A program made the translations under genes and the position numbers. This document shows, piece after piece, positions 32,653 to 40,447 of a stretch of DNA of 45,120 nt (positions are counted from its first letter, which is position 1; each line of letters starts with the position of its first letter). The notes under the pieces are model-generated. The model made no database searches and had not been told where the DNA came from. It worked only from the letters and a program-made list of their open reading frames with translations. Source of the stretch: Bacteroidaceae bacterium. Lineage in GTDB: Bacteria > Bacteroidota > Bacteroidia > Bacteroidales > Bacteroidaceae. The stretch is taken from positions 1 through 45,120 of the forward strand of contig JAFYQQ010000012.1 of the NCBI GenBank assembly GCA_017559845.1. The letters are read 5' to 3'.

Positions 32653-35600
32653 TCAGATACCTTTCAGCCTTAGCTTGTAAGTGATGGGTTGCTGAGGAAT
32701 GGTGTACTTTTCCATGGGGCCGGGGCCACAGCTCGCATTGCCAAGTCCGCGCTGTGCGGCATCGAGGTGAAGCCAGAGGTAAGGACGTGCCTTCAGTTCC
32801 CACTCATGACTGCAATCCATCAAGTCCTTGTCCGTATAACGGTTTGCACTGAAGAAGAACAGTTTGTCCGAGGAGACAGACATGCCCTTGCCCTTTGCGT
32901 TGGTAAGCGCCACTTCATATACGGCACGATCGCCTCCACTTTGAGGCTTCACATAATGTTCGCGCAAGCCATCAGCCGTGGTGCTATAGCGTCCAATCAG
33001 CACACCGGCACTGCGGTCAAACGCATTTTCCCAAGGCCCCTTTCCATAATAAGAGACGCGGCTGAAACTGCTATCCACGGCACATACCACGCCCGCGCGA
33101 CGAAGATTGGGCGTGTGGGGAATGATGGTGGTTTCCATATCGATTGTGCCCTGTGCGTAGATGGTGTAGTCAATCTGCACATCGGCTTTCTTTCCCTTGC
33201 GAAGCGTGTGCACACGATAGGTCATGTTGTCCTCGGGCTTCAAGTCGAGCGTGGCGGTGGCCATCCCGGAAGCGCCTTGAGTTATGGCAACACAGGTAAC
33301 CTCGGCTGCCTTCTCTTCCAATCCGTTGGAAGTGTCGCCAAAGCGGTCATTTTCAATCCAACGATGGTTGTCAAACAAGAAGCCCTCGCCTTGGGCAATC
33401 ATTTCCGTGCCGTTGAACTGAAGACTGGTGGGACGTCCGGTGGAGAGGTCAAACACCATTGCCACCTTGTTGTTCTTCACGCTCAAGGTCTGTTGGTTTT
33501 GTCTTACCTCCAAGGGCGCGTCAGCCGCGGAAACGGCTACGGGGAGCATCTTGGGTTCGGCAATGACGAAATCCGCTTGCGCCACAAGATGATTCTTGCC
33601 CGAATAGGTGGTAGCCTGCTTGCGGAATATGAGAGCCAACAGCACCACGTCCGCTTCGCCTTCCAGGGGATTGGACAAAGGAAGCATATACTGACCCCCA
33701 GGTTCTATACCTGAGAGTGCCACCTTCTTCTGCTTCTTCACCTTGCCGTTCTTCAACCATTGCAACTGAAGCACCATTCCGTCAAGGGTGATGAAGTTAT
33801 ACCCGTTCTTTAGGGAGAAATAACCCGTGGTCTTGTCATAGTTGAGCTTCACATATTGGTAGGCGCCCATCACCTCGGCCAGCTTTGCTGAATATCCGCG
33901 TTCGGGCCTCACCACACCATTGCTGCAGAAGTTGCCCTGATGAGGGCCGGGATAGTCATAACCAGTGTGCAGGCGCTTGACACCCTGTTTAATTTCGTTA
34001 GGTTCGTAGATGGCTTGGTCAACCCAATCCCATATACATCCGCCAATGGTGGCGTTGCTCTCTTCCATTGCCTGCATGTACTCGGGCAGGTTTCCGATGG
34101 CGTTACCCATGGCATGGGCATACTCGCACAGGAACATGGGCTTGTCAAGGTTGCTTGTGTTGCGCGCCATCCAATCCATACCCGGATACATCTTGCTATA
34201 GAAATCCGAGTAGAGCGAGCCGCCGTAGTCCTTGTCCACGCGCGTGCCTTCGTAGTGCACAGGACGTGTGCCGTCCAACTTGTGCGCCACCTCGTAGCAA
34301 TCCTTGAAGTTAGAGCCCGAACCGCACTCATTACCAAGGCTCCACATCACCACGCTTGAGTGGTTTACATCGCGACGTACAAGACGCTCTATGCGGTCGC
34401 AAAACGAGGGAATCCAGCTCTTCATGCGAGAGATTGACTGATTGGCATGGTCTTCAAGGTCAGCCTCATCGCAGACATAAAGCCCGTAATAGTCGAACAT
34501 GGCATACATGCGCGCATCGTTCGGATAGTGGCTCGTGCGGATGGTATTGATGTTGTTCTGCTTCATCAGCATCACGTCCTTCAGCATGGATTCCACGCTA
34601 ACCGTGCGTCCGTGCTCGGGGTCGGTGTCGTGGCGGTTCACGCCTTTCAGGATTACGCGCTTGCCGTTCACGTATAGAAGCGAGTTGTGTATGGCCACCT
34701 CTCGCATACCCACTTTGGTGGAGAAGGCCATTTCGTCCTGTCCGTCTTCGCCCTGTTGCACCACAGCAAGGGTGTACAGGTTGGGTGTTTCAGCCGTCCA
34801 AAGCAAGGGGTTGTCCAGCGAGAGTTCGGCATGGCAAGTCTCCACTGAATCGCCACGCAAGGCCATCTGGCAAGTGGTTTGCGCCACCACCTTGTCCTTG
34901 GAGTCGCGGATGTCCAGCTTGAATTGCTTGCTTCCCTTGAAGGCCGAGCGGTTCTCCACCTCCATGGCCACCTTCACCGTTCCCTTTTTGCCGGCGTTGG
35001 CAAGGATGGTCTCTATCTGATGATGACGCACGCTCACGCTGGGCACATTGTACAGATACACGCTACGGAAGATACCGCTCATGCGGAACATGTCCTGACA
35101 CTCAAGATAAGAGCCGTCACACCAGCGGTGAACCTGCACCACCAGCCGGTTGTCGCCTTCCTTCAGATAGTCAGTCAGGTCAAACTCCGCCACGTTGTTG
35201 GCACCCTGCGTATAGCCCACATAGCGGTCGTTCACCCATACCTGGGCACAGGAGTAGATGCCGCCGAAGTGGATGATGGTACGCTTGTCAAGCCATTCCT
35301 TTTTCACACTAAACGTGCGCGAGTAGGTTCCCACGGGATTGATGGCATAGTTGGCGCCCCCGTCGTTGAATCCGTTGCGTGCCTTGATGTAAGGAGGGGT
35401 GTTGCTGTGCGGGTATTCCACGTTGCAATAGATGGGGCGGTCATATCCCTGCATCTCCCAGCATCCCGGCACGCGGATGTTGTCCCAAGCGTCCGCCTGT
35501 GCGGCTTCCTGAATGGAATTGATGTCCATCACCTCCACGTCCTTGTGCTTGCCGATGGTGGGCACGGCGGCAAACTTGAACTTCCACTCCCCGTCCAGCG

Positions 35601-36552
35601 AGGCAACAGACGCGCTCTTGTGCGCCACCCAGGGCTTAGCATAGAAGGCCTTGTCCGCGCGCATCGCCTTTTCCGTGGGGTAAGGGATGTAGGTGGCCAC
35701 CGCGCGCAGTTTGTGCTGTTCATATATGGTTTCGTCTTCCCAGATGGGACTCTTTATCTTGGGCTTCTCCACCTCCACAATACGAAACCAGCTCTTCTCA
35801 TCGGTGGCGCTGATGGCCGTCTCGCGCAACATGCCGTCCGCACAGACGTACATTTTCTTCTTGCGGTCAGAGACAATCAGATACACCCCCTTCTGCCCCT
35901 CCACGGGACGGATGGAAAGCAGGGCGTTGCCCCAGTTGCCCGGTGTGGCAGGCCATTGCAGCAGATAGTTGATGCTGGGGTTGCCTCCGCCATCGTCCAT
36001 GTTCGTCTCGTAGAAGGCACCGCCAATGACGTGCTCTCCCGGAGCTATGGTCTTTATTGTCCAATACTGTCCGCGGTTGAGGCTGTCCTTCTTCTCGGCT
36101 CTCACCTTCACGTTGTTTCCTCCGTCGTCTCCGTTGCCAAGCGCCATCTGTGCGTCCGTGGCCGGCAAGATGCGATACACGCTATTGTCGTCCGAGCCAA
36201 AGAGAGCGCTCTCGCGGATGGTGTACTTCTTTGCCTTGTCTGCCTTCTCGGGCGCATGGGTGGGAATGAGCGTGAACCTTCCGTCGGCCTCGGCTTGCAA
36301 AGTCCATTTCTGCAACTCGTCGCTGCCGTTCTCCTCGCCCCACTCCATTCCGTTTGCCCCCATTCTCAGGGCACGGTTCTTGAACGGGTCAACAATACAC
36401 CAAGAGCCGGACAGATTGCGCATAACGAACATCTGTCCGGGGTACTCCTTCTCCAAAGGAGAAATCTCGTAAAATGCCCCTTTTCGAAATTTTTGGGCAT
36501 GGACGGCCATGCTTATGGCCATCGCTAAATACAGGAATAAGTGTTTTCGCAT
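32653..36552 (-). CDS. Exported GH2 beta-galactosidase with extra N-terminal domain
   Basis: A 1299-residue glycoside hydrolase family 2 enzyme of LacZ type. Signal peptide MRKHLFLYLAMAISMAVHA (1-19). Acid/base Glu742 in SLGNECGSG and nucleophile Glu810 in FLCEYAHAMGN are present, with the NRHDTDPEHGRTV and RTSHYPND blocks between the jelly-roll and barrel domains and a Bgal_small_N domain at the end. About 270 residues precede the usual start of LacZ; they contain two GAFYE blocks and look like a beta-trefoil, lectin-type carbohydrate-binding region. ATG 36552 is chosen because the promoter at 36588-36618 excludes the upstream ATG at 36600. No SusC/D pair lies nearby, so it is a lone enzyme. 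Confidence 0.93.
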   Translation of the reverse strand: MRKHLFLYLAMAISMAVHAQKFRKGAFYEISPLEKEYPGQMFVMRNLSGSWCIVDPFKNRALRMGANGMEWGEENGSDELQKWTLQAEADGRFTLIPTHAPEKADKAKKYTIRESALFGSDDNSVYRILPATDAQMALGNGDDGGNNVKVRAEKKDSLNRGQYWTIKTIAPGEHVIGGAFYETNMDDGGGNPSINYLLQWPATPGNWGNALLSIRPVEGQKGVYLIVSDRKKKMYVCADGMLRETAISATDEKSWFRIVEVEKPKIKSPIWEDETIYEQHKLRAVATYIPYPTEKAMRADKAFYAKPWVAHKSASVASLDGEWKFKFAAVPTIGKHKDVEVMDINSIQEAAQADAWDNIRVPGCWEMQGYDRPIYCNVEYPHSNTPPYIKARNGFNDGGANYAINPVGTYSRTFSVKKEWLDKRTIIHFGGIYSCAQVWVNDRYVGYTQGANNVAEFDLTDYLKEGDNRLVVQVHRWCDGSYLECQDMFRMSGIFRSVYLYNVPSVSVRHHQIETILANAGKKGTVKVAMEVENRSAFKGSKQFKLDIRDSKDKVVAQTTCQMALRGDSVETCHAELSLDNPLLWTAETPNLYTLAVVQQGEDGQDEMAFSTKVGMREVAIHNSLLYVNGKRVILKGVNRHDTDPEHGRTVSVESMLKDVMLMKQNNINTIRTSHYPNDARMYAMFDYYGLYVCDEADLEDHANQSISRMKSWIPSFCDRIERLVRRDVNHSSVVMWSLGNECGSGSNFKDCYEVAHKLDGTRPVHYEGTRVDKDYGGSLYSDFYSKMYPGMDWMARNTSNLDKPMFLCEYAHAMGNAIGNLPEYMQAMEESNATIGGCIWDWVDQAIYEPNEIKQGVKRLHTGYDYPGPHQGNFCSNGVVRPERGYSAKLAEVMGAYQYVKLNYDKTTGYFSLKNGYNFITLDGMVLQLQWLKNGKVKKQKKVALSGIEPGGQYMLPLSNPLEGEADVVLLALIFRKQATTYSGKNHLVAQADFVIAEPKMLPVAVSAADAPLEVRQNQQTLSVKNNKVAMVFDLSTGRPTSLQFNGTEMIAQGEGFLFDNHRWIENDRFGDTSNGLEEKAAEVTCVAITQGASGMATATLDLKPEDNMTYRVHTLRKGKKADVQIDYTIYAQGTIDMETTIIPHTPNLRRAGVVCAVDSSFSRVSYYGKGPWENAFDRSAGVLIGRYSTTADGLREHYVKPQSGGDRAVYEVALTNAKGKGMSVSSDKLFFFSANRYTDKDLMDCSHEWELKARPYLWLHLDAAQRGLGNASCGPGPMEKYTIPQQPITYKLRLKGI

Positions 36553-36587
36553 AATGATTATTGATGTCTTTTGTTCATTTATCTGTT

Positions 36588-36618
36588 CAAATGTACACAC
36601 TTATTTGCAGATGGACAA
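36588..36618 (-). promoter_or_regulatory. Beta-galactosidase promoter
   Basis: Minus-strand TTG (complement of 36616-36618), 20 bases, TACATTTG (complement of 36588-36595). Leader about 29 bases. Confidence 0.7.
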
Positions 36619-36635
36619 TCTTTTGCAAGCAAATC

Positions 36636-36666
36636 TTGTAGATTTCGGCCAAAAGCGCTAATTTTG
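36636..36666 (+). promoter_or_regulatory. Promoter of thioesterase-EFR1 unit
   Basis: TTG at 36636-36638 and TAATTTTG at 36659-36666, 20 bases apart. Back-to-back with the beta-galactosidase promoter. Confidence 0.7.
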
Positions 36667-36699
36667 TCAGAGCATTGCACAATAAAAAAATTCGCAGAA

Positions 36700-37173
36700 A
36701 TGAAGAAAATCATCAATCCGTGGATAAATCATCCCGAATACAACTGCATCGGTTGCGCCCCCGACAACCCAATCGGACTCCACATGGAATTCTATGAATG
36801 TGGCGATGAGGTGGTTTCCAAATGGACACCAACCGTGAACCACCAGGGATGGGTAAACACCCTCCACGGTGGCGTACAAGCCCTCATCATGGACGAGATA
36901 TGCGCATGGGTGGTGTCGCTCAAGCTCCAGACGGCGGGTGTCACCTCCAAGATGGAAATCAGATACAGACACCACATCGCCACAAATGAGGGCGAGATTA
37001 CCGCACGCGCCCACATCCGTGAGCAGAAACGCAACATCGTCACCATTGACGCGCAACTCATAGACGCCCACGGAAAGGTATGCACAGAGGCCACCTGCGT
37101 CTATTTTACCTTCTCAAAAGAAAAAGCCCAGGAAGAGATGCACTTCATGCCCTTCCGCACAGAAGAGGAATAA
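36700..37173 (+). CDS. PaaI-type hotdog thioesterase
   Basis: A 157-residue single hotdog-fold acyl-CoA thioesterase. The family block NHQGWVNTLHGGVQALIMDE (about 47-66) includes the HGG oxyanion loop and the Asp/Glu on the long helix. Cys18 and Asp21 in CIGCAPDNP near the start are typical of this Bacteroidetes group. The frame runs upstream to 36571, across the promoter, so ATG 36700 is the real start. EFR1 gene begins 3 bases after the stop, so the two are tightly co-transcribed. Substrate unknown. Confidence 0.88.
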   Translation: MKKIINPWINHPEYNCIGCAPDNPIGLHMEFYECGDEVVSKWTPTVNHQGWVNTLHGGVQALIMDEICAWVVSLKLQTAGVTSKMEIRYRHHIATNEGEITARAHIREQKRNIVTIDAQLIDAHGKVCTEATCVYFTFSKEKAQEEMHFMPFRTEEE

Positions 37174-37176
37174 GCG

Positions 37177-37932
37177 ATGATTCTCCATTTCAGCGGCACG
37201 GGCAACAGCAAGCACCTGGCCACCCTCATCGCGGAGGCCACGGGCGAAAGACTTCTTGACATGGCGGCGCTCATGGACAAGGGCACAAACGTCATCTGCC
37301 TGGAAAAAGACGAGATGCTGGGATGGGTCTTCCCCGTCCACTTCTGGGGACTCCCCGCCTTGGTGAGAGACTTCATCGGCTCGCTCTATATCCGCGGCTA
37401 TTCAGGACAATACACCTTTGCCGCCGCCACCTTCGGCATGCTTTGCGGCAACCCCCACGGCCAGATGCGCTCCCTTCTCCGCCAAAAGGGCATAGCCCTC
37501 AATGCCGCCTTCAGCGTGCGCATGGTGGATGTGTGGACACCCATCTTCAATCTTTCGGACACGGCACGCTGCCTGCGCATCACCCAAGACGCCATCCCGC
37601 ACATGCAACGCATTGCGGCCATGATTGCCGACAGGAATTGCGGCAACTTCGTAAGGCGGCCCCTCCCCGCCCTTGTGGACGGCTTGCACTGGCTGCTATA
37701 TAAGAACCGCCGCCCCACAGCGTCCTTCCACCTTGCCGACGGATGCATAGGTTGCGGACAATGCGCCAGCAACTGCCCCACCAAAGCCATTACGATGCAC
37801 GCCGGACGCCCCCAATGGACAAAAGCACAATGCACCCTGTGCCTGCGCTGCCTTCACCACTGCCCCAGGTTTGCCATCCAATACGGCCACTTCACCCACA
37901 ACCACGGGCAATTCACCAACCCCTTTGTTTGA
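37177..37932 (+). CDS. EFR1 family flavodoxin-ferredoxin protein
   Basis: A 251-residue fusion of a flavodoxin-like domain (FSGTGNSKHLATLIAEATGE, FMN phosphate loop TGNS, about 5-24) and a C-terminal 2[4Fe-4S] ferredoxin. The two cluster motifs are CIGCGQCASNCP (from about 190) and CTLCLRCLHHCP (from about 219). Such proteins carry low-potential electrons in anaerobes; the partner is not known. Start is 3 bases after the thioesterase, and a nitroreductase follows 39 bases later, so the three probably form one redox-related transcript. Confidence 0.9.
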   Translation: MILHFSGTGNSKHLATLIAEATGERLLDMAALMDKGTNVICLEKDEMLGWVFPVHFWGLPALVRDFIGSLYIRGYSGQYTFAAATFGMLCGNPHGQMRSLLRQKGIALNAAFSVRMVDVWTPIFNLSDTARCLRITQDAIPHMQRIAAMIADRNCGNFVRRPLPALVDGLHWLLYKNRRPTASFHLADGCIGCGQCASNCPTKAITMHAGRPQWTKAQCTLCLRCLHHCPRFAIQYGHFTHNHGQFTNPFV

Positions 37933-37971
37933 CACACAACAACATTCAAAACATAACAACAAAACATCAAC

Positions 37972-38472
37972 ATGAACTTTAAGGAATTATGCCAAGCACG
38001 CTTCAGCTGCAGATCCTTTGAACAGCGTGAAATTGAGACAGAAAAGCAAGAGTACATAAAGGAATGCGTTAGGCTTGCGCCCAGCGCCGTAAACCGCCAG
38101 CCCTGGCTCTTCTATTGGATTACGGACGAGCCCCGCCTCCAAGCCGTAAAGACCAGTTACCACCGCGATTGGATCAACGACGTGCCCGCCATCATCCTCT
38201 GCTGCAAGAACGAGGCCGAGGCATGGACACGCCGATACGACACCCACAACCATGCCGACATAGACATCGCCATCGCCATTGAGCACCTCTGCCTTGCCGC
38301 CACCGAACAAGGCCTTGCCACCTGTTGGGTGTGCAACTTCGACATCAACCAGCTCAAGGGTCTGTTCGAGTTCCCCGAAGGCTACGAGCCCGTGGCACTC
38401 ATCCCCATCGGCTATGCCGCCGCAGAAGACCCCGGAAAGAACCGCAAGGACACCGAAGACATTTGGAAGTGA
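37972..38472 (+). CDS. Nitroreductase family protein
   Basis: A 166-residue FMN-dependent oxidoreductase-like protein. The opening FSCRSFEQREIE and LAPSAVNRQPW (about 34-44) match the FMN phosphate-binding region of small nitroreductases; DIDIAIAIEHLCLAATEQGLATCWVCNFD (about 90-118) is the dimer-core helix and strand; the end VALIPIGYAAAED is also typical. It ends at a field of repeats, whose first hairpin with T-rich tail (38654-38685) may terminate the transcript. Physiological substrate unknown. Confidence 0.9.
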   Translation: MNFKELCQARFSCRSFEQREIETEKQEYIKECVRLAPSAVNRQPWLFYWITDEPRLQAVKTSYHRDWINDVPAIILCCKNEAEAWTRRYDTHNHADIDIAIAIEHLCLAATEQGLATCWVCNFDINQLKGLFEFPEGYEPVALIPIGYAAAEDPGKNRKDTEDIWK

Positions 38473-38475
38473 TTT

Positions 38476-38625
38476 TGAGCGATGAGCGTTTGAGCGACGA
38501 GCGATGAGCGATGAGCGATGAGTTGTGAGTAATGAGTTGTGAGTGTTTTTGACAAAAGAACAAAAGTTCAGAAGAAGCTCACTACTCACTTCTCACTACT
38601 CATTGCTCAAAGCCCACTACTCAAA
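38476..38625. repeat. Two facing arrays of 7-bp-period repeats
   Basis: 38476-38544 is built of GAGCGAT / GAGTAAT / GAGTTGT heptamers; 38577-38625 of CTCACTA / CTCATTG heptamers, the complementary sense. They flank a short A-rich middle and could form a long imperfect cruciform. The first begins 4 bases after the nitroreductase stop. Confidence 0.85.
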
Positions 38626-38626
38626 T

Positions 38627-38857
38627 ACGTCTGGAAGACGTGGATATGAATAGCCGGGGGCTTTTAAACCCTCGGTTTTCTTTTGGCCACATAATAAAGG
38701 CGTCTGTAAAGACGCGAAGTTAAATACCGCAGGACTTTCAAGTCCTCGGACACGTTTGACGTTTCCCGTCTTTCAGACGGACTTTTAATGAGATATCTTT
38801 CCTCCACGGGTTCAAGAACCCGCGGCTATTCGCCTTCGGCATCCCGTCTTTCAGACG
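38627..38857. repeat. Cluster of REP-like palindromes
   Basis: Alternating hairpins of two types. Type A: ACGTCT-GGA-AGACGT (38627-38641), GCGTCT..AGACGC (38700-38715), CCGTCT..AGACGG (38766-38780), CGTCT..AGACG (38845-38857). Type B, with CCG ends: 38654-38675, 38727-38749 and 38804-38825. The 28 bases 38627-38654 recur exactly at 39119-39146. This resembles the paired palindromes of bacterial REP elements. Confidence 0.8.
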
Positions 38858-38861
38858 ATTT

Positions 38862-39180
38862 GAGCGATAAGTTGTGAGTGTTTTTGACAAAAGTATTGAA
38901 TTGGCTTCACTAAAATGAGAGTATAAATAACAAATGACTCCAAATGTCATGCTGAACTTGTTTCAGCATCTCACTGCGAGCCTTTTCTTGTTCTTCTCCG
39001 CGAACAGATCCTGAACTAAATTCAGGATGACATTGTGCATGACCGTCATCTCTTTGGGCTGTTAAATTGAAGTTCAGAAGAAACTCATTGCTCATTGCTC
39101 ACTACTCATTGCTCAAAAACGTCTGGAAGACGTGGATATGAATAGCTAACTGCCAATAGCCAATAGCCAACAGCCAAAAG
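38862..39180. repeat. Further repeat copies: heptamers, 89-bp dispersed repeat, REP palindrome, AGCCAAT run
   Basis: 38862-38893 repeats part of 38516-38556 (gagttgtgagtg to gacaaaag). 38946-39034 is the second copy of the 89-bp dispersed repeat. 39075-39117 is another CTCATTGCTCA run after the same TTCAGAAGAA lead-in as at 38565. 39119-39146 is the REP copy. 39149-39196 is a run of AGCCAAT/AGCCAAC heptamers that enters the patatin gene. No gene is visible. Confidence 0.8.
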
Positions 39181-40194
39181 CTAACTGCCAACAGCCAATC
39201 GCCACTCTTCAATAGCCTCATCCATGAGCCGGCGGCCTATTTCCGCAATCTCGCAAGCCTTGGCATAGTCAGAAATCTCCCCATAGCTGTCAAAGGGCAT
39301 CCGCACAAGGATGTCCGGGCGGTGCAGTTGCAAGGTTAGCTCCGTGATGCGGTGATTCATAAGGCTGAAGGTGCGGTCGAGCAGGTCATAGTAGTTGTCA
39401 CCCACATCCAGCGACTTGTCCTCGTCAAAGTTCTTGCGGTAAGCCATCACGTCCCTGATGACATCCATGCCACGGCTTCCCGCCTGCTTGAGGCGCCTAA
39501 CCAGGCTGATGTCCGAATCCCTTGTCAGTTCCTCCAGCACCTCCCTCAGCTCCGTGCGCTTACTCTCCTGAAAAGCCCTGTCTGCCATCTTGGCGCGATG
39601 CTCGTCTGCCAAAATGCGCTTCAAACCTGCCACATTGACATCATTCACGTCAAAGGCCACAAGCAGGTCGTTTCCCGTGCGCCTCACCCTGTCCAGCGGC
39701 AGGCAGTTGGCCACGGCACCGTCCACAAGCACCGTGTCGCCCCACTGAACAGGCCTGAACAACGACGGGATGGAGATGGAAGCCCTCACGGCCGTAAAGA
39801 GCGGGCCGCGGTCAAAGACCACCTCCTCGCCCGTGTACAAGTCTGCCGCCACGGCGCAGAAGGGCACGTCAAGATCCTCAATCCTCACCTCGGGCACAAT
39901 CTCCCTGATGGCGTCAATGATGCGCTCGCCCTTCACAATGTGGTTCTTGGCTATGGACAAGTCCATGAGCGAGAACACCTTCCATGCGTCCAGCGAGTAG
40001 AGCCACTCCTTAAACTCCGGCAACTTGCCCGCCGCAAAGATGCCCCCAATGAGCGAGCCCATTGAAGTGCCCGCCACGGAGGTGATGCGGAAGCCATGCG
40101 CCTGCAACGACTCAATGGCGCCAATGTAGGCAAATCCCCTCGGCCCTCCGCTGCTCAGCACCAGCGCCACGTCCTTTCTGCTTTCCTTCTCCAT
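39181..40194 (-). CDS. Patatin-like phospholipase
   Basis: A 337-residue Ser-Asp dyad lipase. The oxyanion hole SGGPRG is at about 15-20, the nucleophile Ser44 in GTSMG (GXSXG), and the catalytic Asp in VDGAVANCLP at about 180-190. These cytosolic or secreted enzymes hydrolyse acyl lipids; no signal peptide is seen. The frame is open to 40377, but ATG 40194 follows an AAAGGAG ribosome-binding site and lies 24 bases from the promoter, so it is chosen. The last six residues and the stop are encoded inside an AGCCAAT-type heptamer run. Confidence 0.9.
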   Translation of the reverse strand: MEKESRKDVALVLSSGGPRGFAYIGAIESLQAHGFRITSVAGTSMGSLIGGIFAAGKLPEFKEWLYSLDAWKVFSLMDLSIAKNHIVKGERIIDAIREIVPEVRIEDLDVPFCAVAADLYTGEEVVFDRGPLFTAVRASISIPSLFRPVQWGDTVLVDGAVANCLPLDRVRRTGNDLLVAFDVNDVNVAGLKRILADEHRAKMADRAFQESKRTELREVLEELTRDSDISLVRRLKQAGSRGMDVIRDVMAYRKNFDEDKSLDVGDNYYDLLDRTFSLMNHRITELTLQLHRPDILVRMPFDSYGEISDYAKACEIAEIGRRLMDEAIEEWRLAVGS

Positions 40195-40217
40195 GTCATT
40201 TTCTCCTTTCATGGGGT

Positions 40218-40249
40218 CAAAGGTACGATTAAGCGAGCGAAATACCAAA
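40218..40249 (-). promoter_or_regulatory. Patatin gene promoter
   Basis: Minus-strand GTTTG (around the complement of 40246-40249), 20 bases, TACCTTTG (complement of 40218-40225). The whole promoter block is duplicated 73 bp upstream. Confidence 0.75.
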
Positions 40250-40291
40250 CTTGTTTGAGGATTTCCAAGCGGAAGTACCTTCGGCGACAGC

Positions 40292-40338
40292 CAAAGTACG
40301 ATTAAGCGAGCGAAATACCAAACTTGTTTGAGGAATTT
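40292..40338 (-). repeat. Duplicated promoter block with broken -7 spacing
   Basis: Bases 40292-40338 repeat 40218-40264 (shared core TACGATTAAGCGAGCGAAAT) at a 73-bp period. One base is lost in the second copy, so TACCTTTG becomes TACTTTG and the -7 consensus is broken. Confidence 0.8.
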
Positions 40339-40383
40339 ATACTGAAAAAGGACACCCCACACGGAAGTGTCCCACATTTTTTT

Positions 40384-40408
40384 TAACTGAAATCTGAAAT
40401 CTGAAATC
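40384..40408 (+). repeat. Left arm of inverted repeat, (CTGAAAT)n
   Basis: Begins TAACTGAAATCTGAAATC and has three CTGAAAT heptamers. The exact reverse complement is at 45096-45120, on the far side of a minus-strand gene block. Confidence 0.85.
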
Positions 40409-40447
40409 GGTTGCTATATACTTTCTCACGGAAGAGGAGGTTGCGTG

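Noticed and set aside
34879..36528. 549-codon open frame antisense to the beta-galactosidase gene
   Set aside because: Shadow frame rich in His and Val typical of antisense translation, no start context.
38804..38825. tRNA arm-like GGGTTCAAGAACCC stem
   Set aside because: Only a hairpin of the REP-like cluster; no acceptor, D or anticodon arms around it.
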